Shown here: in pieces, positions 9,274 through 17,061 of the stretch | How the letters are laid out: each line of letters opens with the position of its first letter | How positions within the stretch are numbered: the first letter of the stretch is position 1 | Assembly (NCBI GenBank): GCA_016703605.1 | Contig: JADJBU010000012.1 | Coordinates: forward strand, 1-64,000 | DNA length: 64,000 nt | DNA from: Candidatus Villigracilis adiacens | Lineage (GTDB): Bacteria > Chloroflexota > Anaerolineae > Anaerolineales > Villigracilaceae | Direction of reading: 5' to 3' | The notes under the pieces: generated by a model | What the model saw: the letters and a program-made list of their open reading frames with translations, nothing else | Databases searched by the model: none | Told to the model about the DNA's origin: nothing | Made by a program: the position numbers and the translations under genes

Positions 9274-9347
9274 AACCACAATGGGGACGAAAAGTCACGA
9301 AGGAAAAAGCCCTAAAAAAACCTTTGCGACCCTTCGTAGTGAAGGTT
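9274..9347. repeat. Imperfect inverted repeat, ACCACAA...TTGTGGT-type
   Basis: An arm beginning AACCACAATGGGGACGAAAA and a roughly complementary arm ending CCTTCGTAGTGAAGGTT. A better-preserved relative lies at 56844-56923. It lies between two convergent genes, just before their terminator. Confidence 0.5.
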
Positions 9348-9373
9348 TTCCCGCCAGAAACGGGCGAGCCTTC

Positions 9374-9412
9374 AAAAAGAAGCCGCGGCATTTTCCGCCG
9401 CGGCTTCTTTTT
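9374..9412. terminator. Bidirectional intrinsic terminator
   Basis: A perfect 16-bp GC-rich stem (9374-9389 with 9397-9412), a seven-base loop, A5 before and T5 after. It separates the convergent HAMP gene and the lipoprotein gene at 9466-10131. Confidence 0.9.
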
Positions 9413-9465
9413 AAGCCAATTAAGCCAATATTGGAACTGATATCCCTCCTTAACGGGCATTGCCA

Positions 9466-10131
9466 TCAAGGTTGGGTTGGTTTTACCACGCCCACATCCG
9501 CCGGGACGCCGCCGATGAGTTGAATATCGCGGCAAGACTGTTTGTCGATCCGCAGGAGAACGACCTCGTTGGAAAGCGCGTCCACCTGAATGATCGTATC
9601 CTCCTGGTAGGTCGAATCGACCGTTAACTTCAGCGTGACCTGAAATTGAGCCGGAAGGCTGGCAACACAGGATTTTTTATCCGGGTGTTCGCGTCCCTCG
9701 TCGTTTGCGCGCAGCAAACCGCAGGCGTTCGGAAGCTCCACCGTACCGGTGTTTCTGACGATCACATACGCATTGGTCACTTCGCCCATGCCATTCATAA
9801 TATCAATGCTGGTGTTGCAGCCGAGAATTTCCACCTCCACCGACTGAACCGGTGACGGCGTATCGCTCGGAACCGCAGCGCCAACAGTGGGTGAAAGGGT
9901 CGGGGAAGCGGTATCTGTATTCACTGCTGGAACGGGAGCCGAAGAAGTCACTGCCGGCGTAACGCTTATATTCAAAGTCGGCGGCGGGATGATTAGCGGG
10001 GTGGCGGTAAAGATGGGCGGCGTGCTCGACGGCGGCGGGGTGTGAACGGGAAACGGCTGCGGCGCGACCCCCCATATATCGCAGGACGTCAACAACAACC
10101 CAAGAGTCAGGATGACGATATTTCGTTTCAT
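9466..10131 (-). CDS. Secreted lipoprotein with Thr/Pro-rich linker, function unknown
   Basis: About 221 residues. A short signal peptide ends in the lipobox LLLTSC, followed by ~75 residues rich in Pro, Thr and Ser, then a ~110-residue C-terminal domain starting near VEVEILGCNTS. That domain (VTNAYVIVRNTGTVELPNAC) looks like an Ig-like/CARDB-type beta sandwich with paired Cys; this is inference. The ATG at 10131 has no Shine-Dalgarno but has a TATAAT box six bases upstream; the longer frame upstream only translates repeat R1b. It is presumably anchored to the membrane facing outward. Confidence 0.7.
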   Translation of the reverse strand: MKRNIVILTLGLLLTSCDIWGVAPQPFPVHTPPPSSTPPIFTATPLIIPPPTLNISVTPAVTSSAPVPAVNTDTASPTLSPTVGAAVPSDTPSPVQSVEVEILGCNTSIDIMNGMGEVTNAYVIVRNTGTVELPNACGLLRANDEGREHPDKKSCVASLPAQFQVTLKLTVDSTYQEDTIIQVDALSNEVVLLRIDKQSCRDIQLIGGVPADVGVVKPTQP

Positions 10132-10137
10132 AAAGGC

Positions 10138-10143
10138 ATTATA
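10138..10143 (-). promoter_or_regulatory. -10 box of a leaderless promoter
   Basis: TATAAT on the minus strand, exactly six bases before the ATG at 10131, as at the NYN gene. No Shine-Dalgarno. Confidence 0.5.
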
Positions 10144-10178
10144 CCGGTTCCCGGAAAATAACAGAACAATAAACAATA

Positions 10179-10276
10179 GTGTGCAAGCAAAATATGTCAG
10201 GCATGGAGTCGAAAGCGGCGCTGTCGAGCAAAATCGGGAGATTTTGCAGTCCATACCGACAACCTTTACTTGCTCC
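10179..10276. repeat. Dispersed repeat R1, copy b (~98 bp, inverted)
   Basis: Reverse orientation relative to 18721-18817: starts GTGTGCAAGCAAAATATGTC and ends near CAACCTTTACTTGCTC. The centre holds a perfect hairpin, GCAAAATC-GGGA-GATTTTGC. It lies between two divergent lipoprotein genes. Confidence 0.85.
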
Positions 10277-10315
10277 GAACAATAATGCCAGGCTTTGACG
10301 GTGGAAATTTCATAG

Positions 10316-10321
10316 TATTAT
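10316..10321 (+). promoter_or_regulatory. -10 box of a leaderless promoter
   Basis: TATTAT six bases before the ATG at 10328, with no Shine-Dalgarno between them. Same geometry as the boxes at 5877, 10138 and 62023. Confidence 0.5.
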
Positions 10322-10327
10322 AGCGGG

Positions 10328-11065
10328 ATGAAATTCCCGATTCGGATTTTGCCCGCCTTGCTTGCCGCGGCAACCCTGTTAAACGCCTGCTCCATGACGG
10401 AGTTGCTGCCCCCCCCCACAAACACACCGCCGCCGACCGTCACCCCGCCTGCCACCTTCACCCCCTTCGACACGCCCACCAGCACCAATACCCCGCCCCC
10501 AACCCCAACCGCAACCATCGTCCGCATCCCCACCTGGGACCCCAGCCAGCCAACCTTCACCCCCTTCGACATCCCGCAAATCCTCGTGGACGGCAACACC
10601 ATCACCCCGGTCGCCACCCCCACCATGGCGCTTCCCGGTCCCGGTTTCCTGCTTGTCGAATATGCGCCCCTCAAGATCTATTGGGGCGGATGCGAACCAA
10701 ACAAGGTCTCCCTCCGCGCAGTAGTTCAAGACCCCGAAGAAGTATTTAGCGTCATTCTATTCATGCGCGTCAAGGATATAGAAAAGGAAGACTACACCCC
10801 CTGGACGAGCGGAGCAGTAATGTTAAACCGCGGACAGGGCGAATTTACCTACAACCTGATCGGCAGCAAAATCAAGGGACACGACCACTACCTGCGTTCA
10901 TGGGTATACTTCCAGCTTGTCGCGACCAACATCGAAGGGCAGGAGATCGGACGCACGCGCATTTACGAAAAAGCCTTCGACATGTACCCCTGCCCCTGCC
11001 TGACCCCCCTGACAGGCTGCCCTGTTGCCACAAAAATACCCACCCAAACCCCAGACGACCGATGA
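10328..11065 (+). CDS. Secreted lipoprotein with Thr/Pro-rich linker (paralogue 1)
   Basis: 245 residues: signal peptide with lipobox LLNAC, a ~75-residue linker of Thr-Pro repeats, then a ~120-residue domain starting at YWGGCEPNKVSLRAVVQD and closing with a Cys pair (MYPCPC). The globular part is clearly related to that of the next gene: both have GCEPxxx near the start, a GxGxxxxDL/NLIGSKIK-like middle and EIGRTxIxEK near the end, so they are tandem paralogues. Function unknown; probably an extracytoplasmic beta-sandwich domain. It overlaps the next gene by four bases, so the two are translationally coupled. Confidence 0.7.
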   Translation: MKFPIRILPALLAAATLLNACSMTELLPPPTNTPPPTVTPPATFTPFDTPTSTNTPPPTPTATIVRIPTWDPSQPTFTPFDIPQILVDGNTITPVATPTMALPGPGFLLVEYAPLKIYWGGCEPNKVSLRAVVQDPEEVFSVILFMRVKDIEKEDYTPWTSGAVMLNRGQGEFTYNLIGSKIKGHDHYLRSWVYFQLVATNIEGQEIGRTRIYEKAFDMYPCPCLTPLTGCPVATKIPTQTPDDR

Positions 11066-11760
11066 AAAAACTAGCCTTTGCCCTCCTTGCCCTGACCCTT
11101 AGCGCCGCCTGCGCCTTTGGACCTCTCGTCCCGGTTCCGACTCCCACCCCCGCGCCCACCCAAACGGACACCGCCACGCCTCTTCCCACGCCCACGCCTG
11201 CCACCCCAACCCTGACCTTTACCTTCACCCCAACCTTGATCGGCTTGAAGACGCCCACCTTCACGCCCCGGTTTTCCCTCACACCCGAAGCCTCGATCAC
11301 CGCCTTCACAACCTTCACGTTGACCGCATCGAACACCGCACCGCCGCCGGTCAAGACCGAAGGCTTCATCTCCATCACCATTTCCCTGACCGACATTTAC
11401 AAGGCAAAAGGCTGCGAACCTTCCGTGGCGCGCATTTCAGCCCAGGTGGTCGACTCGACCGCAGCCGCCTATGTCCTGCTGTTTGCCCGCTTTAAGAGCA
11501 AAACCGCCGAACGGGTCGGCAAGTGGACGAAATTCGACATGATCCCGCTTGGGGCTGGAACGTATATCTTCGACCTGTCTTCCGACCAGATAAAAGATGA
11601 CGCCTACTTTGACGCCGCCTGGATCGAATACCAGATCGTTTCCACCACCCAGGCAGGGAGCGAAATCGGACGTACCGACATCTTCAAGGAACGGCTCACG
11701 ATGCTGGCATGTGACCCCAACGCCACGCCTTCCCCCGTTACAGCAACACCAACACCATGA
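11062..11760 (+). CDS. Secreted lipoprotein with Thr/Pro-rich linker (paralogue 2)
   Basis: 232 residues. The ATG at 11062 overlaps the previous stop (ATGA) and opens a clear lipoprotein signal (MKKLAFALLALTLSAAC). A linker of Pro/Thr repeats follows, then a domain with KGCEPSVARISAQVVDS and EIGRTDIFKERLTMLAC, matching the globular domain of the upstream gene. The earlier in-frame start at 10900 lies inside the upstream gene and is rejected. The sirtuin gene begins in the last four bases. Function unknown. Confidence 0.7.
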   Translation: MKKLAFALLALTLSAACAFGPLVPVPTPTPAPTQTDTATPLPTPTPATPTLTFTFTPTLIGLKTPTFTPRFSLTPEASITAFTTFTLTASNTAPPPVKTEGFISITISLTDIYKAKGCEPSVARISAQVVDSTAAAYVLLFARFKSKTAERVGKWTKFDMIPLGAGTYIFDLSSDQIKDDAYFDAAWIEYQIVSTTQAGSEIGRTDIFKERLTMLACDPNATPSPVTATPTP

Positions 11761-12497
11761 CCGAAATTCCACAAGAACTGACCCGCTTCCTTGCCTCTGC
11801 ATCGCGTGTTGTCGCGCTTACCGGAGCCGGGGCTTCACAGGAAAGCGGGCTGCGCACCTTCCGCGACGCTCAAACGGGGCTTTGGGCGCAATACAAGCCC
11901 GAAGACCTCGCCTCGCCCGAAGCCTTTACCCGCGACCCCAAACTTGTCTGGGACTGGTACGCATGGCGGCGCGAAGCCATCAAGGGCGCGCGCCCCAACC
12001 CCGGTCACTATGCGTTGGTCGAGATCGAAAAAAGAATTCCAAACTTTACGCTCATTACCCAAAATGTGGATGGGCTGCACCGCTTTGCGGGAAGTCAAAA
12101 TGTGCTCGAATTGCATGGCAATATTCAAAAAGTCCGCTGTTCGGAATGCGGGACGTTTACCGAAACCTGGGGCGACGATTCAGAATCGGTTCCGGTTTGT
12201 GAACGATGCGGCGGATTGCTGCGCCCCGATGTTGTCTGGTTTGGCGAACCGCTCCCGCGCAGCGAACTGGAAGCGGCGGTTACAGCCTCCCGCGCGTGCC
12301 AGGTCTTCTTTTCGATTGGCACATCCGGCGCGGTTCAGCCCGCCGCGGCCCTTGCCCACGCCGCACGGAATAACGGTTCGGTGGTGGTCGAGATCAACGC
12401 CGAGCCAACCCCGCTCACCCCAATAGTTGATTTTGCCCTTCACGGCAAGTCTGGCGAGATTCTTCCCGGGCTCGTCCGCGCCGTGTGGGGAGGTTAG
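11757..12497 (+). CDS. cobB: Sirtuin, NAD-dependent protein deacylase (SIR2 family)
   Basis: 246 residues, full length for a bacterial sirtuin. Visible motifs: GAGASQESGLRTFRD (NAD binding), TQNVDGLH and the catalytic His in ELHGN, and four zinc Cys as CSEC...CERC. YAWRR carries the Tyr-x-x-Arg pair that in SIRT5/CobB-like enzymes recognises succinyl or malonyl lysine, so desuccinylase as well as deacetylase activity is likely. It would remove acyl groups from lysines, for instance on acyl-CoA synthetases; an acs gene lies in this window. It overlaps the lipoprotein gene before it by ATGA, an unexpected partner. The stop lies 37 bp from a convergent gene. Confidence 0.92.
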   Translation: MTEIPQELTRFLASASRVVALTGAGASQESGLRTFRDAQTGLWAQYKPEDLASPEAFTRDPKLVWDWYAWRREAIKGARPNPGHYALVEIEKRIPNFTLITQNVDGLHRFAGSQNVLELHGNIQKVRCSECGTFTETWGDDSESVPVCERCGGLLRPDVVWFGEPLPRSELEAAVTASRACQVFFSIGTSGAVQPAAALAHAARNNGSVVVEINAEPTPLTPIVDFALHGKSGEILPGLVRAVWGG

Positions 12498-12534
12498 ACT
12501 CGCGCTCCAAAATCTGGAGATGCCACTGGCGGGG

Positions 12535-13422
12535 TTACTGACAGTTTGTTGTTTCGGCGGTGACGTTGGCAGGCGACTCGCCGCTTGCATTGAACGCGGC
12601 TACAGCGTAGGTATAAGACCCGGGCGCGGCAAGCAGGTCGTCGTACGTGGTTGAACCGGGCGCCAGGTCGGTCACTTTTGTCCCGTCGCGGTAGATGCGG
12701 AATCCATCTTCGTTATCCGATTTGTCCTTCCATTTGAGGATGATGGTGACCAAGCCGGGCACGCAGCTATATTCGTAGCGCAGGTCGCCGGGGGCGGCGA
12801 TGTTTCCGGTGGATGGCGTGCCGACGGTGGTGGGGATGCCAAAGAAGAGGAAGGCTTTGCCGTCGGCGTTGATCAGGCTGTATTCGGATTGGTAATTGCC
12901 AGGTTTGGAGGGAGCCGTGAACTGTAAACTCAGGGGAAAGGTTTCGCCAGGTTTGACACTGAATCCGGACTGCATGATGGGGAAGGTATCGGGTCCGGTA
13001 TGGAGGCGTTCGCCTGAATCGTATTTGACCATGTACTGATGCGTCCACAGGCAGGGACTGGTGTTCTGGAGTTGGAGGTTGATGAGGAAGGTCGTGCCGG
13101 GGGCGATGGGTTTTTCGGCTTCCGCCTTGTCGAAGATGACGAAATCGCGTTCCCAGGCGTTGATCTGCGCCGTGTCTTCGCAGAAGGTTGCTTCGGCGGT
13201 CGTGCCGTCTATGGCGACGCCGGGGATTGGGGTTTCAGCGCCGGTGATGGGTGGAACTTCGAGGGTGGCGGTGGCGAGCGGGACGGCGCTGGTCAGGGCG
13301 GCTTCGACCGTTTGCGCGGCTGAGGTTGCCAGGCCAGGCTGGTCTTGCGGGGCGGATACTCCGATGTTACAGGCAGTAAGGATGAGCGCTAGCGCCGGTA
13401 TTGCAAATTGCCGAATGTTCAT
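12535..13422 (-). CDS. Lipoprotein with NBR1-type Ig-like domain and fibronectin type III domain
   Basis: About 295 residues: signal peptide with lipobox LILTAC, a short Thr-rich linker, then an Ig-like domain of the NBR1 type (~95-205; FVIFDKAEAEKPIAPGTTF, NTSPCLW, PSKPGNYQSEYSLI), then an FN3-like domain (~210-295; LKWKDKSDNEDGFRIYRDG, GSYTYAVAAFN). Both are adhesion or interaction modules, so this is likely a surface binding protein. The ATG at 13422 has AAGGAT upstream; the longer frame is not needed. The gene is convergent with the sirtuin gene. Confidence 0.75.
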   Translation of the reverse strand: MNIRQFAIPALALILTACNIGVSAPQDQPGLATSAAQTVEAALTSAVPLATATLEVPPITGAETPIPGVAIDGTTAEATFCEDTAQINAWERDFVIFDKAEAEKPIAPGTTFLINLQLQNTSPCLWTHQYMVKYDSGERLHTGPDTFPIMQSGFSVKPGETFPLSLQFTAPSKPGNYQSEYSLINADGKAFLFFGIPTTVGTPSTGNIAAPGDLRYEYSCVPGLVTIILKWKDKSDNEDGFRIYRDGTKVTDLAPGSTTYDDLLAAPGSYTYAVAAFNASGESPANVTAETTNCQ

Positions 13423-13470
13423 GACAGTTATCCTTTGGAAATTTATGCGTGCTGGTCTCAAGTATAGCAT

Positions 13471-13848
13471 TCATAAACCGCCGATTATGCAGGCGGTCGA
13501 GTTTGCCGCGGCTGTGACGAAGGGACGAAAATGCGCTCCAAAGCCTCCAGACTTTGGGGTGAAGGTCGAAGGTCGGGAGGACGTTCGGCGGTATTTTCAT
13601 CCCTTCAACATGCTCAGGGTAAGCCTTCGGAGTGGAACTCATTTCATGAATACTCTGCGGCAAATTGCCTTTTGGGCTAGGACTTGTGCAACGCTCGTTT
13701 CATATCTTATCTTATTGCTGAAATTCTTGCGTCGTGGGGGTATTTTTTGTGCAAGAATTTTTCTCTACCCATGGAGTCGCGGAGTCTTTGAGCCTTTTCT
13801 CTGCGCGTCGCCGTGATTCAAAGCCTTTTTGGTTTCGGCTTGTCCGAG
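13471..13848. other. Gene-free spacer with repeat remnants
   Basis: No ORF with coding character. It holds a ~60-bp stretch (13544-13605) resembling the one near 3485-3545, and tracts like CATCCCTTCAACATGCTCAG (13598-13617), typical of degenerate dispersed repeats. Nothing else supported. Confidence 0.4.
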
Positions 13849-15363
13849 TTAGGGATAATTTCCACTGATTGCTGTGTAGGCATCGCCGCATTCGCAGGCG
13901 ATGACAGTCAAGCCGCCTTTGGTGAGCGTGCCCTGATAGGCATCCAAACCCCGGCGGGCAACCCAGCCGCTTAGCATGAACGGCAGGGCGCCATCTGCCA
14001 AAATCCATTCCCCGTTGAATTTCCTTGCAATATGGACGTGCGTCCCGGTGGATCTTCCGCCTTCGCAGGAGGGATAACCGATCTTGTCTCCGGCTTTCAA
14101 TTCGGTACCAACGGTTGCGCGTTCATTTGTCGCCAGGTGCAGGTAGAAGACCACCCAACCGGTGCGTTCATCGCCATCCATATCGAGGTCGAGCGCCAGT
14201 CCATCCACCCGTGAACGGACGACCAGACCATCCGCGGCGGCGATAACGAAATTCTCAGGCTTTGCCGGAATACACCCCGACTTTTCAGAAGGCGGGGCGA
14301 AGTCTAATGCGGAGAATGGTTCGCCTGTGCCCCAGCCGGTGTGGGGTCCGCCTGTGAAGTTCCAGGTCTGTGAGGCGGGGAAGGGCAGAAGTAATTCGGG
14401 CTGCGCCAGGCTGCCGGGAATCAATTCAACGCTATCCTGCCAGGGATTTCCAAAATATGAAACATAGGTCTTGTGCAACCCTTCGGGGCTGATGGCGCGG
14501 TTGTATTCGTCTCCGCTGTACATATGCGAGAAGTAATACTGAAGCGCCGTGGAACCCGCGTTTTGCCACGGGTCTGGGCGCAGGAGGATTTGGTCTTCAT
14601 CTTCGAACTCGAGCAGGCTTCCGTCGCGCCAGCCGTAATACCCGTTATTGAGAACATTCGCGGCGAGCACCAACTGCAAATAATGAGAGTCCCAAAATTG
14701 GCGGGTGAGACCGAGTAGTTTGCGGCGCGCAGGCGGTTCAGGGAGCGATAATGCGCCCCCCTGGTATTCGAGGATGGCAAGCAGCAGCCTCGGGTTGATG
14801 CTGTAGTTGACTGCCACGTAATCGACGAGTTCGGCGCCGGATCGGGTTTCACCCCCGACATATGCCCGGTAGTTTTTCAACCACCCCGGCTGTGATTCTA
14901 CGAAGGCGGCGGTGTTGAATCCGCTGGCTGTGGGACCGTTTACAAAAGCATGATCCGGGATGACCTGAAAGGGGCTGCCCCACAAGGCGCGATAGTAGAT
15001 GGGTATCTTCATCGGCATTCCCTGTGGGAGCGTGGTGGCTTCGCGCGGTATGAATGCGTTCGCCGCAAGGATTTCATCCACGCTGGTGTTGAAGCGCAAT
15101 GCAAGCGCGGGAAGGGTATCGCCGCTTTGGGCGGTGTAATTGACCAGTTCGCCGGGCGCAAAGGCTGGGCGTGTGGGCAGGGGCGTGGATGGCAGAACGG
15201 ACAGGGCGGGTTCGCTTGCCGGAGCGTCGGGCAGTATTTGCGAACTCGAGCGGGGCGCGCAGGATACTGTCAGCAGGAGAATCAGGAATGCGGGGAGAAG
15301 CCCCCATTCATTCCTTGGCATTCCTGGTTTGCAGTTTGAAATTTTTGTGGCTTTCAGTTTCAT
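13849..15363 (-). CDS. LysM lipoprotein with degenerate M23-like peptidase domain (tandem copy 1)
   Basis: 504 residues: lipoprotein signal (LLLTVSC), a LysM domain (~75-120; YTAQSGDTLPALALRFNTSV) for glycan binding, a ~200-residue helical middle (NPRLLLAILEYQGG; NAGSTALQYYFS), and a C-terminal M23-like domain. The HxH motif (GTHVHIARKFNG) and YLHLA are present, but the usual first zinc ligand of HxxxD is replaced (FSALDF); a conserved GGPHTGW His lies ~15 residues upstream and could substitute. It would bind and perhaps cleave peptidoglycan, or act as a structural regulator. An inner ATG at 15321 is an alternative start. It is the first of three tandem paralogues. Confidence 0.8.
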   Translation of the reverse strand: MKLKATKISNCKPGMPRNEWGLLPAFLILLLTVSCAPRSSSQILPDAPASEPALSVLPSTPLPTRPAFAPGELVNYTAQSGDTLPALALRFNTSVDEILAANAFIPREATTLPQGMPMKIPIYYRALWGSPFQVIPDHAFVNGPTASGFNTAAFVESQPGWLKNYRAYVGGETRSGAELVDYVAVNYSINPRLLLAILEYQGGALSLPEPPARRKLLGLTRQFWDSHYLQLVLAANVLNNGYYGWRDGSLLEFEDEDQILLRPDPWQNAGSTALQYYFSHMYSGDEYNRAISPEGLHKTYVSYFGNPWQDSVELIPGSLAQPELLLPFPASQTWNFTGGPHTGWGTGEPFSALDFAPPSEKSGCIPAKPENFVIAAADGLVVRSRVDGLALDLDMDGDERTGWVVFYLHLATNERATVGTELKAGDKIGYPSCEGGRSTGTHVHIARKFNGEWILADGALPFMLSGWVARRGLDAYQGTLTKGGLTVIACECGDAYTAISGNYP

Positions 15364-15399
15364 GGGACGAAATCCCGCGCCGCCGTTGAATGCGGGGTG

Positions 15400-17025
15400 T
15401 TAATTGTCGTCGCTTTCGCGGATGATATTCGACCAGGACTGACCGAGGAGGTCGGCAGTGACCACCTGTTCGCCGTTGACCAATTGCCCCTTGTAGGGTT
15501 CATCGCCGGCGATCACCCGCCAGCCGCTCAACACAAAGGGAACGGGTCCATCGGCGGTGACCCATTCGCCGTTGAATTTCCTGGCGAAATGGAGATGGGT
15601 TCCGGTGGAGACGCCGCCTTCGCAGGATGCGTGCCCGATGCGGTCGTCCACTTCCACGTAGGTCCCGGCGGGGACGCGGTCTTCGGTGGCAATGTGCAGG
15701 TAGAGGAGGTTCCAGCCGGTTTGCTCGTAACCGTCGCCGTCAAGGTCGATCAGCACGACCCCATTATCGGAACGTACAACCAGCCCTGGAGCGGATGCAA
15801 GCACCCAGGCGTTGTTCGGGATGCAGCCGGACTTTGCCGAAGCCGGGGCAAAGTCGATTGCGGAAAAGATGCTGTGGGTTGTGCCGTAAATTTTCGGGCT
15901 GATCTGTCCCCAGCCGTTGTGGGGTCCGCCGGTGAAACTCCAGACGGCGCCGGGTTCGAAGGGGAGGACCAGGGGCGGCTGGATCAGACCGGGGGGGAAG
16001 ATGGGTCCGAGCAGGGCGGCTCGACCCCAGGGATCGCCGAACATTTCCTGGTATAAGGCGGGGAATCCGGAGTCGGGGTTGATGATTTGCGACCATTGCG
16101 ACTGGCTGTGAAGTTTGGAGAAGAGATATTGGATGGCAACCGTCCCGGCGTTGAGGCGCGGGTCGATGCGCAGTTTTGTGCCTTCGGGAAATTCGAGGTG
16201 TGTGAGCGTTCCGGCTCTCCAGCCGTAATAGGCGATGGACATGGTGTTGATCGCCCAGGTCATTTGGACGCTCATGCCCTTGTAGTGATAGTCGTTGAAG
16301 CCCATTGGGTATTCGGTGTGCAGGATGTCGATGGGTTGTCCGCGCACCCAGCGGGCTTCGTATTCGAGCAGGGCAAGCAGGAGGCGCGGGTTGATCGAGT
16401 TTTCGATGGCGAGGCGGTTGATGGCGTCGTATCCGGCAATCCTTCCGGCGGAGCCGAGGTAATCGTTGAATGAACTGAGGTAGCCGCCCTGTTCCATGAC
16501 GTATTTTTGGGTGTCGAAGTCGAGCGCGGTCGAGGAGAATACGAATTCGGCGTCGGGCAGGAGTTGGACGTTGGGTGTGGTGGGTTCGTCGATGCGGTCG
16601 GGGATCACCAGCAGGATGCCGGGGTCGATCAGGGTGGTTTTGGTCAGGTCGCCGTCTGAGATGATATCGGATTCTTTGACGTTGAAGCGGGCGGCGACGG
16701 CTGTGAGCATGTCTCCGCTTTGGGCGTAGTAGAGGAGCGGCGCATCGTCGGTGACGGGGGCTGGGGGCGGGCTTGCGGATTCAGTTGCGGCCCTTTGAGT
16801 GGGTTGGGGCGACGGCGTAACTGCGTTCCCGGTTTCGATGAAGGGGGGCGTGGTTGAGGTGGGGAAAATGATCGGGTCGGCTGATCCGGCAAACGGGTCG
16901 GTGGGAGCCGCGGTTTGGGGGGCGAATGAGGTTGGGGTGGGGGCAATGCCCCATAGAGAAGGGGAAGCCCCGCAGGCAGATATCATCCAGGCGCTTGTGA
17001 CGAGAATTGCGAAGAGTCGCTTCAT
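15400..17025 (-). CDS. LysM lipoprotein with degenerate M23-like peptidase domain (tandem copy 2)
   Basis: 541 residues with the architecture of its neighbours: signal peptide and lipobox MISAC, a Thr/Pro linker, LysM (YYAQSGDMLTAVAARFNVKE), helical middle (NPRLLLALLEYEAR; NAGTVAIQYLFSKL), and an M23-like domain. In the first metal motif the expected His is Phe (FSAIDFAP), while FTGGPHNGWG, LYLHIA and GTHLHFARKFNG are kept. Probably exported and bound to the cell envelope. A TATAAT box at 17036-17041 lies ten bases before the ATG, so each tandem gene may have its own promoter. Peptidase activity is uncertain. Confidence 0.8.
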   Translation of the reverse strand: MKRLFAILVTSAWMISACGASPSLWGIAPTPTSFAPQTAAPTDPFAGSADPIIFPTSTTPPFIETGNAVTPSPQPTQRAATESASPPPAPVTDDAPLLYYAQSGDMLTAVAARFNVKESDIISDGDLTKTTLIDPGILLVIPDRIDEPTTPNVQLLPDAEFVFSSTALDFDTQKYVMEQGGYLSSFNDYLGSAGRIAGYDAINRLAIENSINPRLLLALLEYEARWVRGQPIDILHTEYPMGFNDYHYKGMSVQMTWAINTMSIAYYGWRAGTLTHLEFPEGTKLRIDPRLNAGTVAIQYLFSKLHSQSQWSQIINPDSGFPALYQEMFGDPWGRAALLGPIFPPGLIQPPLVLPFEPGAVWSFTGGPHNGWGQISPKIYGTTHSIFSAIDFAPASAKSGCIPNNAWVLASAPGLVVRSDNGVVLIDLDGDGYEQTGWNLLYLHIATEDRVPAGTYVEVDDRIGHASCEGGVSTGTHLHFARKFNGEWVTADGPVPFVLSGWRVIAGDEPYKGQLVNGEQVVTADLLGQSWSNIIRESDDN

Positions 17026-17035
17026 GATGGGAGGG

Positions 17036-17041
17036 ATTATA
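17036..17041 (-). promoter_or_regulatory. -10 box upstream of tandem copy 2
   Basis: TATAAT on the minus strand, ten bases from the ATG at 17025, with no Shine-Dalgarno. The leader would be very short or absent. Confidence 0.4.
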
Positions 17042-17061
17042 ACCAGTGGATGCGCGGAGTC

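Noticed and set aside
10132..10254. N-terminal extension of the lipoprotein at 9466 (and the similar one of the NYN gene)
   Set aside because: Both extensions translate the R1 repeat (similar peptides with STPCLTYFACT or KHVRHGVESRE), and the lipobox position fits the shorter start.
11757..12497. Sirtuin as part of a SIR2-HerA defence system
   Set aside because: It is a standard short deacylase with zinc Cys and lies 27 kb from the HerA-like gene.
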